The position numbers and the translations under genes were made by a program. This document shows positions 8,149 through 16,379 of a stretch of DNA of 64,000 nt, piece by piece. Where the stretch lies: contig CALGIJ010000019.1 of the NCBI GenBank assembly GCA_937915545.1, positions 186,001-250,000 on the forward strand, given 5' to 3'. The notes under the pieces are model-generated. The model was not told the origin of the DNA, searched no databases, and was given only the letters and a program-made list of their open reading frames with translations. The DNA is from an uncultured Desulfobacterales bacterium. Lineage in GTDB: Bacteria; Desulfobacterota; Desulfobulbia; Desulfobulbales; Desulfocapsaceae. The number at the start of each line of letters is the position of its first letter. Position 1 is the first letter of the stretch.

Positions 8149-8811
8149 ATGCCGCTCACCAATGAGGAAATCAACCGTAAGCTGCTCCATGTGCTCTCCG
8201 GAACGCTGATTCCGGCCGGCATCCTCTATCTTCCCAAGATCGAAGGCTGCTCCCCGCTGACTCCGGTGATCGTCCTCGGCATCTGCGCCGTGGCCTCGGT
8301 GCTGCTCGAGTATCTGCGCTTTCGTCATGCCAGGGTTCAGGCCCTCTTCACCCGTCTTGGCGCCTCGATGTTGCGTCGCAGCGAGAGCACCTCCTTCACC
8401 GGCTCCACCTATATCTTCCTCTCCGCCTTCATCTGTTCGCTGCTCTTCCACGACCATCCCCATATCGCCGCCATCGCCCTGTCGCTGTTCATCCTCGGCG
8501 ATGCCGCCGCGGCCCTGGTCGGCATCAGCATCGGACGTATCAAGATCGGCAAGAAATCCCTGGAGGGGTCAGCCGCCTGCTTTCTCCTCGGGCTGCTGCT
8601 GTTCTTCTTCGTCTATCCCCAGGTGCCACTGCTGCTCGACAGCTGGCAGGGCAGGGTCTCGGTGCCGCTGGCGGTGGTGGTTTCCCTGGCCAACACCCTC
8701 TTCGAGCTCTTCCCCTTTCGCTTCGGCGAGCGGCTGGTGATCAACGACAACCTCTCGGTGCCGCTCATCATCGGCGGACTGATGCTGCTGCTCCAGCCGC
8801 TGCTGGGGTGA
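8149..8811 (+). CDS. Dolichol-kinase/DGK1-type CTP-dependent lipid kinase, membrane
   Basis: 220 residues with about six or seven hydrophobic helices. Family motifs are in order: an N-terminal NRKLLHVLSG, GDAAAALVGISIGR in the middle, GKKSLEGS, and a C-terminal DNLSVPLIIG. These are shared by yeast Sec59/Dgk1, plant phytol kinase VTE5 and bacterial homologues, which phosphorylate isoprenoid alcohols or diacylglycerol using CTP in the inner membrane. It starts at ATG 8149, 72 bp behind the diguanylate cyclase; there is no clear ribosome site. The lipid substrate cannot be told from sequence. Confidence 0.82.
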   Translation: MPLTNEEINRKLLHVLSGTLIPAGILYLPKIEGCSPLTPVIVLGICAVASVLLEYLRFRHARVQALFTRLGASMLRRSESTSFTGSTYIFLSAFICSLLFHDHPHIAAIALSLFILGDAAAALVGISIGRIKIGKKSLEGSAACFLLGLLLFFFVYPQVPLLLDSWQGRVSVPLAVVVSLANTLFELFPFRFGERLVINDNLSVPLIIGGLMLLLQPLLG

Positions 8812-8877
8812 AGAGGGTCTGCGCCTGGCCTAAGCTGGCGAGGTTTGAGGCGGACCGGCTAAAAGAACAGGGCAGGC

Positions 8878-9543
8878 TCAGTGGGCGCGGTAGAAAAAGC
8901 CGACGCCGCCGACCTTGATGGAGAAGGAGAAGCCGCCCGGTCCGCGCCATGGCGCGAAAGGCGAGGAGTGGGTGCTGGTTGGCAGGACGGCCGGGTACTC
9001 TTCTTCCTCCGCCTCGCGGAGGAGCGGCCGCGGTGACGGCAGAAAGCGCAGGGGCGCGGTGAAGGCCCCCGACAAGGCGGGGTCGATCGCCTCTTCGCCA
9101 TAGACCTCGAAGGTTTCGGGGGAAGACCTCACTCCCCGGGGGTTGTTGAGCAGCAGCAGGCGAAATGGCTTGGTTTTGCGGGACTTGCCCTCATCGTCGC
9201 GGAACAGCAGCAGGTAGTCGAGGCCCCGGCTGCCGTTTTTACAGGGCGGGATAGCCGCGGCAAAGCCGCCCCCCTCCGCGGGCGTCATGGTCATGTAGAC
9301 GTAGCTTTCGGCGTCAAGGGGCTTGAAATAGAGACGCACCTCGGAAATGATCCGGCCGTCGACGGCAACGGCGACCGGAATTGACTCGCCGGCGGTGGCG
9401 GACTGGATCGGCGGGCGCAGCCCCTGCCCGTCTGCCGTGGTTTGCTCGCTGCCAGGGGTGCAGGCCGAAAATGTCAGCAACAGCCCCGTGGCGACAAGAA
9501 GCGGCAGCCGCCATGACGGCCGCCGCGAAAGAAATCGGTCCAT
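8878..9543 (-). CDS. Lipoprotein of unknown function
   Basis: 221 residues from ATG 9543. A basic start and hydrophobic stretch end in FSAC, an acceptable lipobox with Cys near residue 28. The mature part has a short beta-rich domain (about 50-130, with SVDG/RLYFKPLDAE-like strands) that resembles an Ig-like or carbohydrate-facing module, then a Pro/Arg/Glu-rich linker with a glycine-rich end (GGVGFFYRAH). It begins 20 bp after the stop of another lipoprotein gene and is probably cotranscribed with it. I do not recognise the family. Confidence 0.65.
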   Translation of the reverse strand: MDRFLSRRPSWRLPLLVATGLLLTFSACTPGSEQTTADGQGLRPPIQSATAGESIPVAVAVDGRIISEVRLYFKPLDAESYVYMTMTPAEGGGFAAAIPPCKNGSRGLDYLLLFRDDEGKSRKTKPFRLLLLNNPRGVRSSPETFEVYGEEAIDPALSGAFTAPLRFLPSPRPLLREAEEEEYPAVLPTSTHSSPFAPWRGPGGFSFSIKVGGVGFFYRAH

Positions 9544-9563
9544 GCGGCAGCGCTGCCGAGCGT

Positions 9564-9956
9564 CTAGCGCAGTTCCTCGATCATTTTGGAGATAATCTGC
9601 TGGTCCCATTGCTTCTGCTTGGCGATGCCGCTAGCACGCATGCGGGTGAGAGTGAGCACCAGGACGTTGCCGTCGCGGGGCTTGATCCAGATGTAGACCA
9701 TTTCCCCCTGGTTGTCCTGCACCGTCTCCCCCGGCTTGAGGTGGACCGCCTCGATATACTCGGCGGTTTCCTGGGTGATGGCGAAGCTGAGCTTGGTCAG
9801 GGTATTGCGGGCGGCGGCCTGCACCTCTTCGGGAGTCTTCTGGAAGACGGTGCCGGTGTTGGGGGGCGGTTCCTGAGGAACGTACTCCTTGGCGCAGCCG
9901 GCCAGAGCGAAGATGGCCAGGAACAGCAGGGTTGTCATGCGTAGCGTAGCGATCAT
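9564..9956 (-). CDS. Small lipoprotein of unknown function
   Basis: 130 residues. ATG 9956 has a strong GGAGGAAGG site; the open frame reaches further upstream but without protein character. A signal peptide ends in a canonical lipobox LAGC near residue 21. The mature domain (about 35-125) has predicted alternating helix and strands (TPEEVQAAARNTLTKLSF, then GEMVYIWIKP), reminiscent of small DUF-type beta-alpha envelope proteins. The gene pairs with the lipoprotein gene downstream, which suggests a shared envelope role. No function assigned. Confidence 0.75.
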   Translation of the reverse strand: MIATLRMTTLLFLAIFALAGCAKEYVPQEPPPNTGTVFQKTPEEVQAAARNTLTKLSFAITQETAEYIEAVHLKPGETVQDNQGEMVYIWIKPRDGNVLVLTLTRMRASGIAKQKQWDQQIISKMIEELR

Positions 9957-10133
9957 ACCTTCCTCCCCACAAGAATAAAGTTGAGCGAGCCGTTTTCTCG
10001 GCGGGCGCCAGCGCTGTCGTTCCCGGAATCGGGAGACATTCTGGCGCGGACGGCTCATTGTAGCACAGTTGCCCCCCGGAGGCAAACGCTCCCCGGGGGG
10101 CATTTGGGGTCGCGGCTGGCAGGCCGCGGCGGT

Positions 10134-11120
10134 CTAACCATAGACCTCGACCAGGCAGCGTTGCAGGTCGTCATACAACTCCCCGACCTCGTCGTAGAGC
10201 ACCGGTGTGCCGACGCTGAAGTGGAGGAGGACATCGTTGAAGCACTTGGGCAGCGTTGGCTTCAGTTTGCGGAGGTTGAAGATGCGGTCCCGCGACAGCA
10301 GGGCGAGGTCGTTCACATGGAGGGTGGACAGGACCCGTTCGCCCATCTCCGGGTCTTCAAGCACGTCGACGGGGCGGAAGTTGCGCCGCCCGAGGAGGAA
10401 GAGGAGAATGTTGCCGAGGCCGATGAGGTCGAGGGCGAAGGGGCGCTCCGGCAGGTAGAAGTCGTAGTCGAAATCGATCCAGCGGTAGGTGCCGTCGCGG
10501 CCGTCGATGATGACATGGTCGCGCCTGATGTCGCCATGTTTGAGACCATGGCGGTGCAGGAGCATGATGCCTTCGAGCAGCTTGAGGTAATGGCCGAGGA
10601 TGCCCGGCAGGTGGTCGGCCAGATAGGCCTCGTCATCGCAGGCCAGCCGCGCGATGGTGGTGTCCATGCGGGTGCCCTGGATGACATCGAGGATGCGCAC
10701 CATGTTGCCGACCTCGTCGGGGACCGAGTGGCCCTGCATGAAGAGGGGGTTGCCGCGCACCAGGTCGAGCACCCGGCACTCCTTTTCCGGGCTGCGATAG
10801 CAGGTGATCTGGAAGGGGCCGAGGGAGATGGTGAAGTTTTCGTGGAAAACCAGCTTGAGGATGTGGCGCTGGCCGCTCTCCAGGTCGACTACCTTGGGCA
10901 CCCATTGTTTCGGCTGTTCGTCGATGCCGAAGCGGCCCTCCTTGGTATGGCCGACGACGAGAAAGAAACGGTCGTCGACATGGATGACGTCGCCGAAGTC
11001 GATGCAGGTGAAGTCGCTGGTGTCGGTGAAGAGGCGCGGCTGCCGGCGCAGGTCCTTGATGAGGATGTGCTGCTGCAGCTGCTCGCGGATGCGGTCGGGG
11101 AAGGGGCTCCAGTCGATCAT
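10134..11120 (-). CDS. Atypical protein-kinase-like (eukaryotic-like fold) protein
   Basis: 328 residues. An N-terminal part (1-90) of unknown fold is followed by a kinase-like region with a recognisable catalytic loop HGLKHGDIRRDHVIID and a metal-binding segment WIDFDYDF. Compared with Hanks kinases the loop reads HGD for HRD, His in place of Asn five residues later, and DFD for DFG, closer to APH/Kdo-type small-molecule kinases. The gene begins 3 bp after the universal stress protein stop (GGGTAAGG site) and is surely cotranscribed with it. Its phospho-acceptor is unknown; it may be a protein or small-molecule kinase, or a pseudokinase. Confidence 0.72.
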   Translation of the reverse strand: MIDWSPFPDRIREQLQQHILIKDLRRQPRLFTDTSDFTCIDFGDVIHVDDRFFLVVGHTKEGRFGIDEQPKQWVPKVVDLESGQRHILKLVFHENFTISLGPFQITCYRSPEKECRVLDLVRGNPLFMQGHSVPDEVGNMVRILDVIQGTRMDTTIARLACDDEAYLADHLPGILGHYLKLLEGIMLLHRHGLKHGDIRRDHVIIDGRDGTYRWIDFDYDFYLPERPFALDLIGLGNILLFLLGRRNFRPVDVLEDPEMGERVLSTLHVNDLALLSRDRIFNLRKLKPTLPKCFNDVLLHFSVGTPVLYDEVGELYDDLQRCLVEVYG

Positions 11121-11123
11121 GCC

Positions 11124-11579
11124 TTACCCCACGATCCAGGCGGTGAAGTCCTGACAGTGGCGGGCCAGGGCGTTGGAGATCGACCCGAAGAGGAACTCCT
11201 CGGCCTTGGAGATGCCGCGCTTGCCGGTGACCACCGTGCCGAAATCGCCGCGCGCGCGCACCTCAAGCAGTGTTTCGCTGATGGTCTTGCCCTCGGCCAT
11301 CTGCGTGGCGCAGGCGATGGCTTCGCGGCGGATGCCGGAGGTGACGAGGATCTCGGTGCAGCGCTGGAAGACCTGCTCGGCTCCGGCGATGCGCTGTGCC
11401 ATATAGTTCTCACATACCCCGCCAGAAGCCTGGAAATCCGGCGGCGGCTCGGGGTAGACATGGAGCAGGCAGATAGAAACCTCCGCGATCTTGCCGGCCA
11501 CCTGGCCGACATAGCGTACCGCCGACAGCGACGGCTCCATGGCATCCACCGCGACGAGAATATTGTACCATTTCCCCAT
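11124..11579 (-). CDS. Universal stress protein (UspA family)
   Basis: 151 residues, one Usp domain. The N-terminal strand ILVAVDAMEPS is typical. The ATP-binding C-terminal motif G-x2-G-x9-G-S appears as GKRGISKAEEFLFGSIS, so the ATP-binding subclass is likely. It is cytosolic and linked to stress and energy limitation. It lies 27 bp after the panE-like gene and directly before the kinase-like gene, in one transcription unit. Confidence 0.9.
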   Translation of the reverse strand: MGKWYNILVAVDAMEPSLSAVRYVGQVAGKIAEVSICLLHVYPEPPPDFQASGGVCENYMAQRIAGAEQVFQRCTEILVTSGIRREAIACATQMAEGKTISETLLEVRARGDFGTVVTGKRGISKAEEFLFGSISNALARHCQDFTAWIVG

Positions 11580-11606
11580 GAGAGCACCTCTTCGAGAGGC
11601 TGGCGG

Positions 11607-12554
11607 TCAGGATTGGCCGACTCCCGGCTTCCAGCATTCAAGCAGTTTGATCAGTTCGACCATGGTGCGGTGGGTCGGCACGGCCAGGCCGTGCTTCTCG
11701 GCAATGTGGCAGATCGCCCCGTTCTGCGCGCCGATTTCCGTGCCGGCCTCGTTGAGGATGTCCTGGAGCATCGACGAGAGGTTGCCGGCGCTCTTATGGC
11801 AGCTCTCCTGCAGCGCCGCAAAAAGGTCGGGGTCGATGAGGTCGATGCCTTCCGCCCTGGCCACCATGGCACCCTCGTCGAGCAACCTTTTCATCAGGGA
11901 GATCGATTCGGGCCGCGACAGCAGCGAGCCGTTGGGCACCTGGAGGATGGCGGAAAGCGGGTTGATGGCGGCATAGACGATCACCTTGCTCCACAGCCGG
12001 TCGCGGATATTTCTGGCCGGGCTCGTTTCGATGCCGCAGCCGGTGAAGAGTTCGGCAATATGGGCAAGCCGTGGCGAGAGGCTGCCGTCGAGCTCGCCGA
12101 TATAGGTGGCGCCGTGTCGGCCGCGGCGCACCTTGGCCTCGCTCAAGGCGGTGGCCGACATGTAGGTGATGCCAAGCAACAGATGCCGGCGGTCGACGAT
12201 ACCCTGCGCCACCTCGACGTTGCCGAGCCCGGTCTGCAGGAGCAGCAGGGGGCAGGCCTCACCGATAAGGTGGGCGATGTCGCCGACTGCTGCCTCAGTC
12301 GCCTGGGACTTGACCAGCAGCAGGACGAGGTCTGCCTCGTGCAAACCCTGGGCGGTGTTGAGGGCGGTCACCGGCACCGGCGAGCTTTCGCTACCGTGAG
12401 TGATATGTCCTTCCACCATGGCGATGCCTTTCTCGCGCAGGGCGCCGAGGGTGGTCTGGTCGATGTCGATGAGGGTGATGTCGTTGCCGCCCTTGCCGAG
12501 AAAGGAAGCGAAGAGCCTGCCGATGGCGCCGCCGCCGACGATGACGATACGCAT
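11607..12554 (-). CDS. 2-dehydropantoate 2-reductase family protein (ketopantoate reductase-like)
   Basis: 315 residues, typical of PanE. It starts at ATG 12554 behind AAGGAGG. The N-terminal Rossmann motif MRIVIVGGGAIG binds NADPH. The catalytic Lys lies in LWSKVIVYAAINPLSAI with the substrate-binding Asn, and the C-terminal helical domain is complete. It should reduce 2-dehydropantoate to pantoate for CoA synthesis, though many paralogues act on other 2-oxoacids. Placement downstream of the pyruvate dehydrogenase genes would link CoA supply to acetyl-CoA formation. Substrate by homology only. Confidence 0.85.
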   Translation of the reverse strand: MRIVIVGGGAIGRLFASFLGKGGNDITLIDIDQTTLGALREKGIAMVEGHITHGSESSPVPVTALNTAQGLHEADLVLLLVKSQATEAAVGDIAHLIGEACPLLLLQTGLGNVEVAQGIVDRRHLLLGITYMSATALSEAKVRRGRHGATYIGELDGSLSPRLAHIAELFTGCGIETSPARNIRDRLWSKVIVYAAINPLSAILQVPNGSLLSRPESISLMKRLLDEGAMVARAEGIDLIDPDLFAALQESCHKSAGNLSSMLQDILNEAGTEIGAQNGAICHIAEKHGLAVPTHRTMVELIKLLECWKPGVGQS

Positions 12555-12608
12555 GAATCCTCCTTGCCGCGTTGTGCCGCGATCTCGCCGAGGTGAGTCT
12601 TTACTTGT

Positions 12609-12637
12609 ATTGTAGTGGCCCTGACGCGGGAATGCAA
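12609..12637 (-). promoter_or_regulatory. Candidate promoter of panE-like/usp/kinase-like unit
   Basis: Minus strand: TTGCAT (12637-12632), 17-base spacer, TACAAT (12614-12609). The start would be near 12602, 48 bases before the panE-like ATG. It is placed in the 99 bp gap after lpd, so the distal genes may be expressed separately from the pdh genes. Confidence 0.5.
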
Positions 12638-12653
12638 TGGCCATGACTGATGG

Positions 12654-14009
12654 CTAGGGAGGTCCCGTGCCATAGGGGTGGAGGACCAGGCGGAGGTCCT
12701 CGAGCAGGGCGCCCATCTCCACCGCCAGGGCCGCTTCGCCGATATGGCCTTCGAGGTGGTCGCCGACCAGCCCGGCGCCGAGGACGCGGCCGCTCTGCGG
12801 GTCGGTGAGCAGCTTGGTGAAGAAACCGCCATGGTGATGCTGGTTGAGGTCGCCGTCGAAGGGAGCGGCGAGGCGGTGCACCTTGTGGGGAATGTGGCTT
12901 TGCAGTGCCTCCGCTTCGCTCAGCCCGCACCAGGCCAGTTGCGGGCGGGTGAGGATCACCCTCGGTACGGCGCGCACGTCGAAGGCGGCGTCGAGGCCGG
13001 CGGCAACCTCGGCGGCCACCCGGCCCTGGCGCACGGCGGCATGGGCGAGCATGGTGTCGCCGACCACGTCGCCGACGGCGAAGATGTCCGGGTCGCTGGT
13101 GCGCTGGCGGTCGTCGACGGGGAGATTGCCCGTGGGGCCAACTGCCACGGCAGTGTTTTCAAGGCCGAGGCAGTCGATGGCCGGCAACCGCCCGATGGCC
13201 GGCAGCACCATGAGATCGTGGAGTTCCACTGTCTTGCCGTTATGCCGGCAGGAGATGGCCACCCCGCCGTCGCATGGCGCCACGCCAATGACCTCGCAGC
13301 CTGTGCGAACGGCGACCAGGCGCCGTGCGAGGCTGTCGTGGAGGGGGCGGACGAGGTCCTCGTCGGCCCGGGCCAGCAGCCGGGGGTTCTTCTCGAGCAG
13401 GGTGACGCGGCAGCCGAAGGCGGCGAGGATGGTGGCCAATTCGATGCCGATATGGCCGCCGCCGACGACGGTGAGTGCCGCGGGCAGACTCTCCCGCCTC
13501 CATAAGGTGGCGATGTCCTCGACCGGGCTGCCGGCGGCCACCCCGGGCAGCGGGCGAGGCCGCGAGCCCACGGCGATGATCGCCTTGGCGAAGCGGAGCA
13601 GGCTGACCTCGGCCCCGTGCAGGCGCACCTGGCGCGGGCCGGTGAAGCTCGCCGTGCCGCCAAGGAGGAGGATGCCGCATTCTTTCGCCTCCGCGGCGAG
13701 GCGCCGCCCTTCGTCGGCAACCCTCTCTGCCAGGGCGGTGCCAATATTGGCGAAGTGTATCCGTGGCGGGGCGAAGGCCAGGCCCAGCCTCTCGGCCGCG
13801 GCGGTTTCGTCGAGCAGGCGGGCGAGATGGAGCAGGTGCCGGCTTGGCAGGCAGGCGCTGTGCAGGCAGTTGCCCCCCGGGGTCGGGCCGTCGTCGACCA
13901 GGGCGACATCGAGTCCCAGCTCGGCGGCGCGCCGGGCGGCGCTGTAGCCCCCGGGGCCGCCGCCGATGACCAGCAGCTGGCAGCGCATCTCCATGTCGCC
14001 CATGACCAT
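12654..14009 (-). CDS. lpd: Dihydrolipoyl dehydrogenase (E3), C-terminally shortened
   Basis: 451 residues from ATG 14009 (GGGAGG upstream). FAD motif GGGPGG, redox disulfide CLHSAC (canonical CLNVGC spacing), NAD motif VVGGGHIGIE and the second FAD strand IFAVGDV are all present. It reoxidises dihydrolipoyl groups of E2 (and GcvH) with NAD+. The end is odd: the catalytic His is followed by HPYGTGPP and stop, so the acid of the usual HPT-x2-E pair and the remaining interface tail are missing. I checked the other two frames just past the stop and saw no HPTLSE-like continuation. It may be of low activity, or another residue substitutes. Confidence 0.85.
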   Translation of the reverse strand: MVMGDMEMRCQLLVIGGGPGGYSAARRAAELGLDVALVDDGPTPGGNCLHSACLPSRHLLHLARLLDETAAAERLGLAFAPPRIHFANIGTALAERVADEGRRLAAEAKECGILLLGGTASFTGPRQVRLHGAEVSLLRFAKAIIAVGSRPRPLPGVAAGSPVEDIATLWRRESLPAALTVVGGGHIGIELATILAAFGCRVTLLEKNPRLLARADEDLVRPLHDSLARRLVAVRTGCEVIGVAPCDGGVAISCRHNGKTVELHDLMVLPAIGRLPAIDCLGLENTAVAVGPTGNLPVDDRQRTSDPDIFAVGDVVGDTMLAHAAVRQGRVAAEVAAGLDAAFDVRAVPRVILTRPQLAWCGLSEAEALQSHIPHKVHRLAAPFDGDLNQHHHGGFFTKLLTDPQSGRVLGAGLVGDHLEGHIGEAALAVEMGALLEDLRLVLHPYGTGPP

Positions 14010-14023
14010 CGCCTTTCCTCCCT

Positions 14024-15385
14024 TTAAATCATCCCCAGAAACAGCTCTTCCGGGTCTTCGAGGGCGGCGATGATCAGGCGCAGGAAGCGGATGGCGTCGG
14101 CGCCGTCGACCACGCGGTGGTCGAAGCACAGCACCACCGGCATCATCAGCCGCGGGACGATGTCATGATGGCCGTCGACGCCGGGGACCACCACTGGCTG
14201 CAGCCGCCCCTGGCCAAGGCCGAGGATGGCCACCTCGGGATAGTTGACGATGGCGGTGAAGCGGTGGCCGCCGAGGGCGCCGGCGTTGGTGATGGTAAAG
14301 GTCCCGCCCTGCAGCTCCTCGCGGGTGATCCTGCCGCCGCGCACCCGCTCCACCAGCTGGTGCAGCTCCACCGCCAGTTCGCGGATGCTCTTGCGGTCGA
14401 CATCGCGGATCACCGGTACGTAGAGGCCATGGTCGCTGTCGGTGGCGATGCCGATATGAAAGGAGTTCTTGACGATGATCTCGCGACTTTGCAGGTCGAG
14501 GGAGGCGTTGAAGCGGGGGTAGGTCTTGAGGGCGGTGGCCGCCGCCTTGATGGCGAAGACGGTCATGGTGAGGCGGCCGCCGGCGGCGGCGATGTCCTTT
14601 TTATGCTTCTGTCGGAAGCTCTCCAGCCTGGTGATGTCGGCGCTGTCCTCGCAGTGCACATGGGGGATGCTGCTCCACGAAAGGGCCATCTGGGCGGCGG
14701 TGGCGCGGCGGATGGAACGGAAGGGGATGCGCTCCACCGGACCCCAGCGGGTGAAATCGGGCAGGGCCGGGGCGGGGGCCTCCAGGCCCTGTTTTTGCTC
14801 CGGGCCTGGAGGCGGGCCTATGGCCGGGGATGGCAGCGAGGCGGGAGGCGCTGACGGGACGGAGCCAGAAGGAGCCGCATGGGGGGAGGACGGCGGCGCC
14901 TCCGGCCCCGTGGCGGTTGCCGATGGGGTTTCCTCCTGCCGCCCTTTGGCATAGGCCTCGACATCGTCACGGGTGACCACCCCACCCGGACCGCTGGCGG
15001 AAACAAGACGGAGATCCACCCCCAGTTCCCGCGCCAGGCGCCGTGTCGAGGGTGAAGCCGGCACCGGGCCGTAGTGGGCAGTGTCGCCACCGGGGGCCGC
15101 CGCCCCGGCCGGGGCTGTCTCGACCAAGCCCGTCTGCTGCCTCTCACCCGGGCTGTTGAAAGAAATGAGGATATCGCCCACCCGCACCATATCGCCGACT
15201 GCCACGCGCACCTCGCTGACCGTGCCGCTGCACGGGGCGGGGATCTCCACCGCCGCCTTGTCGGTTTCCACCTCCAGTATCGGCTGTCCCTCGACAACCG
15301 TGTCGCCTACGGCCACCGCCACACGGAGGATCTCCGCCTCGTGAACGCCTTCGCCGAGATCCGGCAAACGAAAGGATTGGCTCAT
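14024..15385 (-). CDS. pdhC: 2-oxoacid dehydrogenase E2, dihydrolipoamide acetyltransferase
   Basis: 453 residues, ATG 15385 after GGAGCG. Domain order: lipoyl domain (1-80) with the modified Lys in ETDKAAVE; a Pro/Ala linker; a peripheral subunit-binding domain (about 112-150, SPSTRRLARELGVDL); a second long Pro-rich linker; and the catalytic CoA-transferase core (about 225-453) ending with the active-site HRVVDG. It passes the acyl group from E1 to CoA. It lies 14 bp upstream of lpd. One lipoyl domain is typical of alpha2beta2-type complexes. Confidence 0.93.
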   Translation of the reverse strand: MSQSFRLPDLGEGVHEAEILRVAVAVGDTVVEGQPILEVETDKAAVEIPAPCSGTVSEVRVAVGDMVRVGDILISFNSPGERQQTGLVETAPAGAAAPGGDTAHYGPVPASPSTRRLARELGVDLRLVSASGPGGVVTRDDVEAYAKGRQEETPSATATGPEAPPSSPHAAPSGSVPSAPPASLPSPAIGPPPGPEQKQGLEAPAPALPDFTRWGPVERIPFRSIRRATAAQMALSWSSIPHVHCEDSADITRLESFRQKHKKDIAAAGGRLTMTVFAIKAAATALKTYPRFNASLDLQSREIIVKNSFHIGIATDSDHGLYVPVIRDVDRKSIRELAVELHQLVERVRGGRITREELQGGTFTITNAGALGGHRFTAIVNYPEVAILGLGQGRLQPVVVPGVDGHHDIVPRLMMPVVLCFDHRVVDGADAIRFLRLIIAALEDPEELFLGMI

Positions 15386-15398
15386 GTACGCTCCGCTG

Positions 15399-16379
15399 TC
15401 AGAATTGCAGGGTCCGCCGCGCCGCGGCGACGATGGCGTCAACCCCGGGCAGATAGCTCTTTTCGCGGCTGAAATAGGGGATGACGAGGTCGAACCCGGC
15501 CACCCGCTCGATGGGCGCCTCGAGGTAATGGAAGGCCTCCTCCATGAGCGTTGCGGCGATCTCCGCCCCGGGCCCGAAGGAAAGCGGCGCCTCGTGGACG
15601 ATGACTGCCCGGCCGCTTGTGCGTACCGAGGCGGCGATGGTCTCGCAGTCGAGGGGAGAAATGGTGCGCAGATCGATGACCTCGGCGGCGACGCCGTCCT
15701 CGCGGGCGAGAACCTCGGCTGCTTCGAGGGTCGGGAGGAGCATGGCCCCGTAGGCGATCATGGTTGGCCCGGAGCCCGGGCGGACGACCTGGGCCTGGCC
15801 GAGGGACAGGGTCTCCTCCTCTTCCGGCACCTCCTCGCGAAAGGCGCGGTACAATGCCTTGGGTTCATAGAAGACTACCGGGTCGGGGTCGCGCAGGGCG
15901 CTGACCAGCAGCGCCCGGGCGTTGCGCGGCCCGGAGGGGATGACCACCTTGAGACCGGGGGTGTGCGCCCAGTAGGCCTCGCGGCTTTCCGAGTGGTGCT
16001 CGAGGGCGCGCACCCCGCCACCGTAGGGGGCGCGCAGCACCATGGGCACGCTCAGCCGACCGCGGCTGCGCCAGCGCAGGCGCGCGGCATGGTTCTCCAG
16101 CTGGTGGAAGGCCTGGTAGAGGAAGCCGGAAAACTGGATTTCCGCCACCGGCCGCAAGCCATGAATGGCCATGCCGATTGCCATGCCGACAATGGCCGAC
16201 TCGGCCAGGGGGGTATCTACCACGCGCCGCTCGCCATAGCTGGCGAAGAGGCCGTCGGTGACGCGGAACACCCCGCCGTCCGGGCCGATATCCTGGCCGA
16301 GGAGCACAACCCTCTCGTCGCGGGCCATCTCCTGGCGCAGGGCGAGGTTGATGGCCTCGACCATGGTCATCTTAGTCAT
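15399..16379 (-). CDS. pdhB: 2-oxoacid (pyruvate) dehydrogenase E1 beta subunit
   Basis: 326 residues. The gene starts at ATG 16379 within the last codons of pdhA (8 base overlap), after GGGAGG, so it is translationally coupled. Family landmarks include MVEAINLAL at the start, PLAESAIVGMAIGMA, FSGFLYQAFHQLENHAA and YGGGVRALEHHSE; the transketolase C-terminal domain has EVIDLRTISPLD. It binds TPP with the alpha subunit and decarboxylates the 2-oxoacid. Either pyruvate or branched-chain/acetoin substrates would fit; pyruvate is the most likely by gene order. Confidence 0.9.
   Translation of the reverse strand: MTKMTMVEAINLALRQEMARDERVVLLGQDIGPDGGVFRVTDGLFASYGERRVVDTPLAESAIVGMAIGMAIHGLRPVAEIQFSGFLYQAFHQLENHAARLRWRSRGRLSVPMVLRAPYGGGVRALEHHSESREAYWAHTPGLKVVIPSGPRNARALLVSALRDPDPVVFYEPKALYRAFREEVPEEEETLSLGQAQVVRPGSGPTMIAYGAMLLPTLEAAEVLAREDGVAAEVIDLRTISPLDCETIAASVRTSGRAVIVHEAPLSFGPGAEIAATLMEEAFHYLEAPIERVAGFDLVIPYFSREKSYLPGVDAIVAAARRTLQF

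Noticed and set aside
9981..12596. Open frame of 871 codons on the plus strand
   Set aside because: It is antisense to the kinase-like, usp and panE-like genes, which have clear motifs. Its composition (Glu/Asp/His/Val-rich, no motifs) is the shadow of GC-rich coding DNA.
12601..12660. Frameshift explaining the short E3
   Set aside because: Neither alternative frame after the stop shows the missing HPTLSE-like end, so no simple indel restores it.
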